IMG/VR virus record: IMGVR_UViG_3300030099_004051
Coordinates: 1 to 47,221 of that record
Strand: one strand, 5' to 3'
Source: a virus
Length of the DNA stretch: 47,221 nucleotides
Under the pieces are notes generated by a model that did not search any database, was not told where the DNA came from, and saw only the letters and a program-made list of their open reading frames with translations. The position numbers and the translations under genes are program-made. Every line of letters begins with the position of its first letter. The stretch's first letter is position 1. Positions 25,101 to 31,926 of this stretch are shown here, one piece after another.

Positions 25101-28100
25101 GTGCAAGAACCGAAGCTGTTTTAGATAAAGTAATAGAAAGAGTTGTAGCAGCTCCAAAATATAGAGATGAAATAGAATCAAATATAAGTAAACAAAGAAG
25201 TATAGAAGCAGGGAGAATTAATTCAGCAATACAATCTTCTCGTCCTATGGCAGGTGGTATAGATGATCCTTTAGAAACAGCATCACGAGCACAAGAATCA
25301 TTAGGAGGAGTTAAACAATCAACTGTTTATTACGAACCATTAGTAGGGTTTAATAAAGAAAAACCTTATTGGGTAGAACCTTTAAATGAAGAAGGGTCTA
25401 TGTTATCAGATGAAATACAAGTTTTATTTAATGAAATTCGTTTACAATATCACGCAAATAAAATAAAACCTTATGATTATACTAATACTAATACAGCATT
25501 AAGAAGAATATTATTTGGAGAAGTTCCTAATAGATATGAAATAGATTTGCTTAAAAAAGTTTTTGGTAAAAAAGGAGAGCAGTTAGGAATAGCTGCTTCT
25601 AAAAAGAAAAATACTACATTAGCAAAGAAAACATGGAATATAGCAACTGAACTTTTATTTCAAACTCCTAAAACTTTAATGTCATCTTTAGATCTTTCAG
25701 GATTGTTAAGACAAGGGTGGTTGTATGCAGTTAACCCTATGCTTTTGCCACAAACTTTAAGAGCTACATCAAATAGTATGTTGTCATTTATTAGTTCTAG
25801 TAGAACTAAATTAATACATGATGCTTTAGTAGACCATGAGTTATTTGAAATGGCAGAGCAATCAGGACTTCAAGTAATTACCCCTGATTCTAAATCACTA
25901 TCAGAAGAATGGGCAACAGTAACTAATAAAAATAAAAGAGCTTTAACTAATTATTTTAATCCCGAATTTAAAGCAGCAGAAGGAGAAGAATTATTTGGTT
26001 CTGAAACAGTAGCTGCTAGATTAGTTCCTTGGGCAAAGATGTCTGAAAGAGGATACACAACTGTATTAAATTGGTTAAGATTCCAAAGGTTTGAACAACA
26101 AATAATGGCAGCTAGAAGGAAAGGTTGGATTCATAAAAGCGATCCGTTTTTGCAAAACAAAGATGGAACTTGGAGAACTCCTGAAGAATCAGGGTTCCAA
26201 GAAATGTCAGACATGGATTTGTATGCAATAACTGACGGAATTAATACTGCTACAGGAGCAGGAAGACTTAACTTTATGTTTGAAAGAAATCCTGATACAG
26301 GGAAACTTGTTCCAAAATCGGGACCTTTTAATAAATTATTTGAATCTACTGTTAATAATATTTTTTGGGCATTTAAATTAGCAGTATCAAGATTTAAAGT
26401 AGTATTGGGAGTTCCTATGATAATACAAAAAGGGAAAAAAATAGGGGGGAGTTCAAGTATTGACAGTAACCTTACTATGACAGGATTTATTGATGCACAT
26501 TTAAAAAGAACAAAATCAGGAAAACCTTATTGGGTAAACATAGAAATGGGGGGAACTTCTTTTTTAAGTAATTCTCCTCTTGCAAAAAAATTAGGGCTAA
26601 CTAAATATTATAATGGAGAAGGATTTGATGTTACATTACCTAATGGAAAAAAATTCGTAATACCTGATTGGGGATTAAAATTAATGCATATCCCTGATTT
26701 TGTAGCAAGTGTAAGTACTTTAGGAGCAGCCTTGTATGGATTGCATCAAACATTTAAGCATTATGAAATTGATGCTTATGTAGGGTATGATCCAAAAAGT
26801 TCTGACTTTGGTAAAGTTGTAGTTGGTCCTGCAAGAGTAGATGTAATAGGAGGGTATGGTCCTTCAATAAGATTTATAGCAAACTTAATAACAGGACAAA
26901 CAGTAACAAGTGGAACAGATAGAGAGTATGAAATTAATAGATTAGAAAGTGCAATGAGATTTTTAAGAAGCAAAGCAAACCCTATACTAGGAAAGTTAGC
27001 AGACTTTATGGAAACAGAATTAGGTGGAGAAGGATTTATGGGGGAGAAGTTTGATTGGACAGAAGATCTATGGGATTTAGTTATAGGTATGAACGCAAAA
27101 GAAAGTGCTGAAATACTTATGAACTCTTTACCTCCTGAAGATGGTGGTAATGCTTTTGTTCCTTGGGCAATGATGGGATTAAGCACATTTGGAGCAGGAG
27201 CTAATCCTTATTTTACTGCTGATACAGTTACTCATACTTATTTTGTAGGGAAAGATGGAACAAGATATAGATTTAGCGAACTAGAACCTTATATGCAATC
27301 ATTAGCAGGGCAACTTGTACCTGATACAGAAAGCATTATTCCTAATACTGAAAGAACTATAGAAGAAGTTATGGATATATACAATGGTAAGTCAGGAAGT
27401 AGAGATGATTTAACTTATCAAGAAGTATTAAAGGCTAGACTATTTAAATTGTCAACATTAGTAGTAGTAGATGAAAATAATAAATGGAAAATTAATGATC
27501 CTAATATAATAGATGCAGTTAAAAGAGGAGATATAACCGGTAGCTCTACTCCACAAGGACCAATCTCTGCAAGTTTATCATGGGAATTATATAAAAAAGT
27601 AATAGATATAGAAAAAGAATGGAACGAAAGAACAGACACTATATTTAATATAAAGTTTGGTCCTAGTCCTGATAAAGATATTAGTAAAATAGAAGATGAT
27701 AATGAAAGAGCTAATGCAGAATATATAGAAGCTATTAAAAATGCAGAATATGAATTAGGAATAAACTCTACTATATACAACGAAAACAAAAAACAATGGG
27801 AAAATAAATATGCTCCTAGATTATCTGAATTAAAAGACAAAGAAGAAGGAAAAAGATTTACAGATGAAGCTATTAAAGCTATAGAAAAAAATCCTAATAT
27901 ACTTAACAAATATGTTACAGAAGAATGGAAGTATACAATGAGAAATCAACACAATAAATCTATACCTTTTGGAGTATTAAGAAATATATTTGCTTACGGA
28001 TATAACAAAGACGGAACTTACAGTAGTGGTTATGTTGCTGCATGGGAAAGATATAGGTTGCCACAAATACTTAGAGAACAGCATATAAAAACATACAATT

Positions 28101-28243
28101 TTGATTCTTTCCGAAGTGGTGTATTAGACATACCTGTACAAGAGGATCGTAAGCTAACACCCGAATTGTTACAAATGATGATATACTATAATATAGACAT
28201 GGACATGAATGGGACGACAAGGAAGGGGTTGCCAATTGAATAA
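19106..28243 (+). CDS. Giant virion-type polyvalent protein, 3045 aa, with HELSH metallopeptidase motif
   Basis: One uninterrupted frame takes up about a fifth of the window; ATG follows AAGGAGATGTA. A zinc-peptidase motif RTYVHELSHML gives H1798, E1799 and H1802, with E1832/E1833 in TEAEEAFA as likely third ligand. The region around residue 2200-2700 (GLLRQGWLYAVNP, SERGYTTVLNWLRF, VDVIGGYGPSIRFIANLITGQ) resembles the C-terminal associated domains of phage large polyvalent proteins, from memory. Such proteins are packaged and ejected into the host. The gap-free position between portal and scaffold supports this. No lysozyme or polymerase motif was recognised. The sequence is even in composition, so no recent fusion is evident. 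Confidence 0.75.
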   Translation: MTAPRETFEDYNPLGYKKRFVPYKTKFEELVPEEYRGSITGPFVTSDFKSLTYPKTSSEILKAFTDFTNPLSWATESAFIGSDTFEKYYDQLILKPQGREGQGMDLAPWQLPFDIASKHPSVHPTARHLSGTLSDATDVNDLLLAYAFGKGPSIKPMGTSAGPWASYFNINPVMPSNLLQQGIKIPTKFPAPMAALGGAISQPIKQVGKTLSDLNELSRIKPFRNTSVDSGIGASGYSPFSQFNKGVRDLDNWTLGNIGKGAVNILEPIVPKNAGYSSLAEWGFEAQMASAQRTMDKQKDPSFWTYAKVYGLGGVGGGLAQARQLALDAKKISSVPQIGKFNFNDSVQLVGKKLNKTLNRWWRSGSVGKSEAHVMDSIADLDNVFTVGKQDKDWTVADFTDNDLILLNHPKNTSESIVLKDLKDVVGAPLILKDIKDFASPIAKAKDSKFSAVPIGSRNKKFDYKVTNNKVFVNINDIDNFKEYFYWINTNVEPKEFKNESTPKLKSILNMFDQMNFDEIVDDVQKYNIDGKSYFNLADVIPAMDNTSRAIRIKTIENQGAFGIGENVADTTIVYSQIRALKDYLLGLTNQMQGVVSEISNKEAEDIEVASNLIHKILDARDAYTYETLIIPLYKRTLEFDKVKFNTLPNRQKDLIIEDWETRFPQSFDELSNLYVYKDDPYKDGKPYSGGPRAYQGNALNVLKRKNPNYYYELWEEFLFHPYNYLEPRSSVGDSRIFPAPFIQGGTSALRGLDFRSFSPRKEQVLTDTILLDELETDVDMWGFPPLVKDMVLDDMVIEEYLKNPWLKFLALSKTLRANKNLLKPKPSTLNKEILLGDYGRYPMPEDPRFEMNQYYGAWKINEEDNFINKNDHVRDALQLLKEIGQQQITVKIRGVDTPIYPYLDFPDFMLHYGQPSFGMGNVKNLELATQYNMNVLTSKTDYGLGMFATKHGQLKGIPQGMIPDTEGLTFEKGVDPEMAMLNSFVSARELLELNTQFRGFHDMTIMSGTPTLGDSGKIRNVQAYDYQLLSPNLDIDTVFSANDPAYKEIIRLIDFNKDWQDFIPVYKDKLSGAHTSSIKLKDSFENSPSNMGRLVEELEKLKQRDASISEQENMIRDWGIKNHNDPDAYHKFKHEPSFRLSSAEAIVSMDPNSPMSLVNRLLKRSGYGKGHKNNIPNRNTTEHLLTNPNDGLKLLHYRYEIAKNNGGSTSFILSEMQKPNYTVPKVTDEIKAHLPFRATKIFTASNAADAVKEAKRLENVMTPLAYTAAKNSGNKLGAGFDIPIINDRHGYGMVDILKSIRSSAESKYIKANYKNESEQFSTLSASKFDASLYGPLLYFNKDKYVVTKLSQKFNNYYKEPNEVFTDNPFDVEAMKNIGEGLDQLSWSGGEDRNLDMVVEARTLAVLEHWFKSTIAGRDIGFSEKPSKPVFRKMVNTYNPKEDMLTLEGIEEVFPDIYTKDYWVKNDFIKAGINDGTLFDDFIDLFLKDVPKPEVNQTEEWEKFARGNWAENWDKGYRIQNYWLQGIQFEKHTTEEGETFYKAFMPEDKVIGGERVIVNGGADNQTAKDITDSNIVFHENILKQLFASPESKGYDSKQFWEVYDYVRDRMRHSTFDPVSEKSFSPAVERETLNTILNKAIEGGHSNIVLPTSLEIAIRNSNQAETVRGIRQFKNYDDYPKMMASIMDQRLKSKSLKEPYKKGDIKVIPFDINKRHLDYNQDGVFWQPNERSWNVKIPQKLIDNYWDLKNDPATEASFRIDNGEVKALVEHGPNGDGNVVHVFLKPRDTADIRLRTYVHELSHMLRRDLDDDELRIVNEYYGVKDGRWDTEAEEAFAQGMEDYYIKNKTPDPSLVAPFKNMLRALLYLFKVHVWADFIHGKNLNELNKLFKKLWDEIPDDVSDENIKEFLKSSDMESLSDKIVDAFGVSKQQAESGLASVQARAASWSKKTGKPMSEWWNKRSFDVVKGDEKTLDQYKIQAGVDIVTKQNDNALPNTIGSARTEAVLDKVIERVVAAPKYRDEIESNISKQRSIEAGRINSAIQSSRPMAGGIDDPLETASRAQESLGGVKQSTVYYEPLVGFNKEKPYWVEPLNEEGSMLSDEIQVLFNEIRLQYHANKIKPYDYTNTNTALRRILFGEVPNRYEIDLLKKVFGKKGEQLGIAASKKKNTTLAKKTWNIATELLFQTPKTLMSSLDLSGLLRQGWLYAVNPMLLPQTLRATSNSMLSFISSSRTKLIHDALVDHELFEMAEQSGLQVITPDSKSLSEEWATVTNKNKRALTNYFNPEFKAAEGEELFGSETVAARLVPWAKMSERGYTTVLNWLRFQRFEQQIMAARRKGWIHKSDPFLQNKDGTWRTPEESGFQEMSDMDLYAITDGINTATGAGRLNFMFERNPDTGKLVPKSGPFNKLFESTVNNIFWAFKLAVSRFKVVLGVPMIIQKGKKIGGSSSIDSNLTMTGFIDAHLKRTKSGKPYWVNIEMGGTSFLSNSPLAKKLGLTKYYNGEGFDVTLPNGKKFVIPDWGLKLMHIPDFVASVSTLGAALYGLHQTFKHYEIDAYVGYDPKSSDFGKVVVGPARVDVIGGYGPSIRFIANLITGQTVTSGTDREYEINRLESAMRFLRSKANPILGKLADFMETELGGEGFMGEKFDWTEDLWDLVIGMNAKESAEILMNSLPPEDGGNAFVPWAMMGLSTFGAGANPYFTADTVTHTYFVGKDGTRYRFSELEPYMQSLAGQLVPDTESIIPNTERTIEEVMDIYNGKSGSRDDLTYQEVLKARLFKLSTLVVVDENNKWKINDPNIIDAVKRGDITGSSTPQGPISASLSWELYKKVIDIEKEWNERTDTIFNIKFGPSPDKDISKIEDDNERANAEYIEAIKNAEYELGINSTIYNENKKQWENKYAPRLSELKDKEEGKRFTDEAIKAIEKNPNILNKYVTEEWKYTMRNQHNKSIPFGVLRNIFAYGYNKDGTYSSGYVAAWERYRLPQILREQHIKTYNFDSFRSGVLDIPVQEDRKLTPELLQMMIYYNIDMDMNGTTRKGLPIE

Positions 28244-28273
28244 TAATATAGTATATATAATAAGGAGAATATT

Positions 28274-29068
28274 ATGGTAAACGAAAACAATACAGATCAA
28301 TTAAACTTATTTTCTGATGACATAGTCAACACAACGGCTGAGTCTACAACAGAAGCTGTGCCTTCTGATACAACGCCTGTATCAGAAAGTAACACAGAAA
28401 CTTCTACAGAAAATACTACTGTTGAAACTAGCAGTACAGAAACTACTACAACTGAAGAGACTGCTGTTGTTTCTGATAATGCTCAAAAAGAATCAAGTAC
28501 TACCCAAGAAAAGACAGAAGCTCCTAAGTGGGACGGGATATCTAAAGAGCAAGAAAATTATTACAAACAACAAAACGAAAGAATTAAAGAGTTTGAAGAA
28601 AAACAAAGACAAGATGATGTAATACGACAAGCAGATACTTATAGAAAACAATTAGAAGAACAAGGGTATATGCCCGAACAAGCTCAACAAATTGCTAATA
28701 TGCAAGTCCAACAAATTAATAGAGAATACGAAGTACAAAAGCACTATAATACTCAACTAGAACATATGAAAGGAAAGTTTAATGCAATAACGCATTTTCA
28801 AAAAGAGTATGGAGTAGATCCCGAACAACTAATGCAATTTGAAGATCCAAAATCTATGGAAGCATTTGCAAAAAAAGAAAAGAAAATTAAAGATCTAGAG
28901 AATGAACTTGCAAAATACAAGGACAAGCAAGTTCCTCCTCAGAGTTTTGACAATAGTCAGGCAGAACCATCTGCTTCAACGAGTGAGGACAGGTTACTCG
29001 ATCTTTACAACCAAGGTGTTAGAAATGCTGACACTGAGGCTGCAGCTAGGAGGGCAACAGGTCTATAA
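28274..29068 (+). CDS. Capsid scaffolding protein
   Basis: The product is 264 aa. Residues 1-80 are almost only Thr, Ser, Glu and Val (low complexity, acidic), and residues 90-215 are a long Gln/Glu/Lys-rich coiled-coil region (EEKQRQDDVIRQADTYRKQL). A short mixed C-terminus follows (DLYNQGVRNADTEAAARR). This disordered plus helical build and the position directly before the major capsid gene are typical of scaffolds, which guide prohead assembly and leave before DNA entry. ATG follows AAGGAGAATATT. Confidence 0.8.
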   Translation: MVNENNTDQLNLFSDDIVNTTAESTTEAVPSDTTPVSESNTETSTENTTVETSSTETTTTEETAVVSDNAQKESSTTQEKTEAPKWDGISKEQENYYKQQNERIKEFEEKQRQDDVIRQADTYRKQLEEQGYMPEQAQQIANMQVQQINREYEVQKHYNTQLEHMKGKFNAITHFQKEYGVDPEQLMQFEDPKSMEAFAKKEKKIKDLENELAKYKDKQVPPQSFDNSQAEPSASTSEDRLLDLYNQGVRNADTEAAARRATGL

Positions 29069-29102
29069 TTTATCAACATTGTTGTAAATTGGGAGGTCTA
29101 TA

Positions 29103-29978
29103 ATGGCACAAACAGCAACAACAGGTAGTTTAGAAAATGCGAGTAAGATTATAATCGCAGCAGCTAGATATACCGAGGAGCACAATGCTCCTGCAATGGC
29201 TTTAATTGAGAAGTTTAATCTTCCAAAAGGAGCTAAACAAGTAACTGTCCCTAAAGTAGGGCAGATGCAAGTTGACGATCTCACTGATGGAGTAGACATA
29301 GTTGATGAACAAGAAATTGGAATGACCACTGTTGATTTAACAGCAGCAGAGGTAGGGGCTAAGGTTATACTTACCGACAAGCTTGTTCGTGAACAACAGA
29401 ATAATGTCTTTTCCATTATAGGGAGACAACTTGGAGATGCAATGGCAAGAAAGAAAGATACAGACGTTCATTCTTTGTACTCTTCTCTTAACGGAGGAAC
29501 TCTATTAGGAGCAGCTACAAAGTACATGAAATCTAGTAACCTTCATGGAGCTATTACATACGCAAAAGCAAACAAATTTGGTAGTCAGATTTATATCTTA
29601 CACCACCCAAATTCTGTTGCTTATTTATCAAAAGAGGTAGCTACTGTAGCAGCAGCAGCATCTAACGCAATTCCTGATGGTTGGTCAGCAGATCTTCTTA
29701 AAAACTTTTGGAGTGGACTAAGACCAATGAACGGAGTTCCAATCTTTGAAGATGGTAACTTAACAGTTGATTCTTCAGATGATGCGACAGGTGTTATAGC
29801 TGATAAATCTGCTATGGCAGTACTTAGTTCTGTAGAAACTAGAACAGAGAGACAGCGTGATGCGAGTTTACGTGGGACAGAGGTCGTCATTACGTCAGAC
29901 TATGGTGTCTTTGAGTTAGATGATTCTAGAGGAGCAGGACTTAAGTTTGATGCTGCAGCTTTAGCAACTAATAACTAA
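29103..29978 (+). CDS. Major capsid protein (HK97-like fold expected)
   Basis: The product is 291 aa, with ATG after GGGAGGTCTATA. It follows scaffold and has the mixed alpha/beta character of phage capsid proteins: an N-terminal helix (LENASKIIIAAARYTEEH), a beta-rich part (QVTVPKVGQMQVDDLTDGVDI), a helical spine-like section (NNVFSIIGRQLGDAMARKK) and a C-terminal beta part. Size is compatible with an HK97 fold without a large insertion. The identification rests on order and character, not on a database hit. Confidence 0.8.
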   Translation: MAQTATTGSLENASKIIIAAARYTEEHNAPAMALIEKFNLPKGAKQVTVPKVGQMQVDDLTDGVDIVDEQEIGMTTVDLTAAEVGAKVILTDKLVREQQNNVFSIIGRQLGDAMARKKDTDVHSLYSSLNGGTLLGAATKYMKSSNLHGAITYAKANKFGSQIYILHHPNSVAYLSKEVATVAAAASNAIPDGWSADLLKNFWSGLRPMNGVPIFEDGNLTVDSSDDATGVIADKSAMAVLSSVETRTERQRDASLRGTEVVITSDYGVFELDDSRGAGLKFDAAALATNN

Positions 29979-29997
29979 TAGTTAAGGAGAGGACCAA

Positions 29998-30357
29998 ATG
30001 GTAAATCATTTTTACGGACATAATAAAAAAGAATTAAGAACTCAGATTAATGAACAACGAAGGAATGTTGGGTTAAAAGGTTATGATGTTTCCTTATTAG
30101 GATCAGACCAACCTAAGTCAACTTATTATAATCATATTCCTAAGTTTAATGTTGATGGAGGACTTGAGGTTAAATGTGGAAGTGAATATCCAAATTTACC
30201 AAATGATCCTGAAACACAAAGAAAGAAAGGGTTAATAGGATTATTCCCTATACCTTGGGATAACAGGTGTAAGCTTGAAGCTCGAGGTAAGAAATGCATT
30301 TGCAATCCTAAACAAGAAAAGGTTGAGGAAGTTAAGAAGGAATCAAAAACTTCTTAA
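29998..30357 (+). CDS. Unknown small protein, 119 aa
   Basis: ATG follows TAAGGAGAGGACCAA. The N-terminal 25 residues are charged and helical (KKELRTQINEQRRN). Later parts include KCGSEYPNLPND and RCKLEARGKKCICNP, with four Cys that could bind a metal. The tail is Lys/Glu rich. Lying between capsid and decoration genes, it may be a head accessory protein. No family recognised. Confidence 0.6.
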   Translation: MVNHFYGHNKKELRTQINEQRRNVGLKGYDVSLLGSDQPKSTYYNHIPKFNVDGGLEVKCGSEYPNLPNDPETQRKKGLIGLFPIPWDNRCKLEARGKKCICNPKQEKVEEVKKESKTS

Positions 30358-30384
30358 CTCCTTTCTTTAGTATAAGTGTAACGA

Positions 30385-30412
30385 TTGACCGAGCTTATAC
30401 GATTTTAATAAT
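30385..30412 (+). promoter_or_regulatory. Candidate promoter for the decoration-like gene
   Basis: TTGACC (30385-30390), a 16-nt spacer and AATAAT (30407-30412) match the sigma70 consensus at 5 of 6 positions in each hexamer. Transcription would start near 30419, 45 nt before the ATG at 30464. It lies in the largest gap of the capsid cluster. Confidence 0.45.
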
Positions 30413-30421
30413 CGGTTGGTC

Positions 30422-30440
30422 CTAGAGGCTTGTCCTCTAG
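30422..30440 (+). promoter_or_regulatory. 5'-leader stem-loop before the decoration-like gene
   Basis: CTAGAGG (30422-30428), loop CTTGT, CCTCTAG (30434-30440): a perfect 7-bp stem. It lies a few bases after the predicted transcription start, 10 nt before the AGGAGA ribosome site. 5'-terminal stems of this kind protect highly expressed phage messages. Confidence 0.45.
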
Positions 30441-30463
30441 CAGTAAATATAGGAGAATATATT

Positions 30464-31237
30464 ATGGCATTTCCGGCAATTATACAGGGTTCCCCCGGCA
30501 TGGAAAAGACTACTACTTCTGCTAAGAAAAATAGAATTGGAGCAAGAATGATATTACCTGATGGGCGAGAGTTTGTTTACGCATACTCGGGAGAAGCAAT
30601 CACAGCAGGTAAGGTTACAATGCAACCTCAAACAGCTTCAGATCATATTAAAGACTTAGCAATAGCAGGAGCAGTTTCAGCAGGGGCTACACAAATGACT
30701 GTAACAAATGGTGGCTCAACAGCTATAACAGGTTCAGGTTCCTATGATGGAAGTAGTACAACAGTTGGAGATTACGAAGATGGTTACATTTTTGTAAATG
30801 ATGTGAATGGAGAAGGTCAAATTTGGCAGATCAAAAACCATTCATCAGCAGCAACAAGTGCAACTTTAACAGTTAACATATATGATACTGATAAAGTAGC
30901 AACAGCTCTAACTACCTCATCTCAGGTAGGGTTGGCTAAAAATCCACATAATGGAGTAGAAGTATGGGACGTTAACGATATTGATGGTATCGCAGCAGGT
31001 GTTCCTGCTTGTGACATCACAGCTAACTACTACTTTTGGAACCAAGTCAAAGGACCTGCAGCAGTACTAACAAATGGTACTGTAGTACTAGGTAAAAATG
31101 TTATGACAGGTTCTACTACAGATGGTTCAGTTGATGTTGTTGCAGATGACTCAAGTGCCGAATTTATAATCGGTGGAGTTATGGGTGTTGCAGCTACAAC
31201 AGAATACTCTTTAGTATGGCTTAACATAGGAGCTTAA
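30464..31237 (+). CDS. Head decoration-like protein, 257 aa
   Basis: ATG at 30464 after AGGAGAATATATT is preferred to the upstream in-frame GTG at 30416. The product is rich in Thr, Gly, Ser and Ala with alternating hydrophobic residues, as in beta-barrel capsid-coating proteins. One segment (DDYEDGYIFVNDV-like, near residue 110) gives a jelly-roll look. Its own promoter and stem-loop suggest high expression. Function from position (after capsid) and composition only. Confidence 0.6.
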   Translation: MAFPAIIQGSPGMEKTTTSAKKNRIGARMILPDGREFVYAYSGEAITAGKVTMQPQTASDHIKDLAIAGAVSAGATQMTVTNGGSTAITGSGSYDGSSTTVGDYEDGYIFVNDVNGEGQIWQIKNHSSAATSATLTVNIYDTDKVATALTTSSQVGLAKNPHNGVEVWDVNDIDGIAAGVPACDITANYYFWNQVKGPAAVLTNGTVVLGKNVMTGSTTDGSVDVVADDSSAEFIIGGVMGVAATTEYSLVWLNIGA

Positions 31238-31243
31238 TCATAA

Positions 31244-31666
31244 ATGTTAGGATCGGAGATTTATGACAGACGTTTAATACTACCTGCAGGTGTTACTCTT
31301 TTGGGAGAATACGGGGCAGGTAGTATTAAAGTTTTATCTTTTAGGTTTTATGATTCGGTTACAGAAAGAAGATCTATTCTGACAGATGTTCCTTATACCC
31401 CTGCAGACCCTTACTCAGTTAACGCAATAGAAACTATGATAGGAGAAGCATACGAATCTTGGGTTATAGAAGTAAGAGAGCAAGGTAAAAAGAAAGCAAT
31501 GAATAAAGAACAGAAAAAAGAAGTTGGAAAGATTCTTGAAGAAATGAGAGTTAATAAAAATAAAAGAGCAGAAAGTACAAACAATAAAATTTATTATGAA
31601 GGGACCAACAATGAACGAAGAAAAAATAACAGAAGAATTAAAAGAACAAGTAGAAATACCAAGTGA
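31244..31666 (+). CDS. Unknown small protein with basic tail, 140 aa
   Basis: Residues 1-85 are mixed beta (ILPAGVTLLGEYGAGSIK) and the rest is very Lys, Arg, Asn and Glu rich. The ribosome site AGGAG is about 12 nt before ATG. The last 56 nt overlap the next gene in another frame. A head-completion role is possible by position only. Confidence 0.55.
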   Translation: MLGSEIYDRRLILPAGVTLLGEYGAGSIKVLSFRFYDSVTERRSILTDVPYTPADPYSVNAIETMIGEAYESWVIEVREQGKKKAMNKEQKKEVGKILEEMRVNKNKRAESTNNKIYYEGTNNERRKNNRRIKRTSRNTK

Positions 31667-31868
31667 TTTAAATATATTACCTGCAGACATACAAAATGTT
31701 ATGCAAGAAAATGAATATTTTAAATTACTTTGTATAAACAAAGCTCAATCAAGAATAATTGAAAGCTTACAAAATACTTGTAAAGTTTTAAAAAATGAAA
31801 TAGATATTTTAAATCAAAGTAAGGAGGAAAGCAATGCCACCAATGGGAAAAGGGACATACGGAAGTAA
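31611..31868 (+). CDS. Small coiled-coil-like protein, 85 aa
   Basis: The ATG at 31611 after AAGGGACCAACA is better placed than an in-frame ATG 15 nt upstream. The protein is acidic at first (MNEEKITEELKEQVEIP), then helical with hydrophobic spacing suited to a coiled coil (about 35-75). The last part overlaps the AT-hook mini-gene by 35 nt. No family recognised. Confidence 0.55.
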   Translation: MNEEKITEELKEQVEIPSDLNILPADIQNVMQENEYFKLLCINKAQSRIIESLQNTCKVLKNEIDILNQSKEESNATNGKRDIRK

Positions 31869-31923
31869 AAGAGGGAGACCACCTAAAAAGAAAAAAACTA
31901 TGCGAAGAAAAAAGAAGAAATAA
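31834..31923 (+). CDS. AT-hook-like basic mini-protein, 29 aa
   Basis: ATG at 31834 follows a strong site (AAGGAGGAAAGCA). The peptide contains KRGRPPKKKK, the Arg-Gly-Arg-Pro core of an AT-hook, a minor-groove DNA-binding motif, and ends RRKKKK. Fifteen of 29 residues are Lys or Arg. It lies between virion genes, overlapping the previous one, and the next gene starts 3 nt after its stop. A DNA-condensing or packaging role is inferred. Confidence 0.65.
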   Translation: MPPMGKGTYGSKRGRPPKKKKTMRRKKKK

Positions 31924-31926
31924 AAC

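Noticed and set aside
26776-27186. Long minus-strand ORFs inside the giant gene and other late genes
   Set aside because: They are hydrophobic or Ser/Leu-rich shadows of plus-strand coding sequence and have no ribosome sites or operon context.
30358-30463. tRNA-like hairpins in the gap before the decoration gene
   Set aside because: The stems do not fit a cloverleaf; no T-loop sequence (GGTTCGAnTCC-type) and no acceptor stem.
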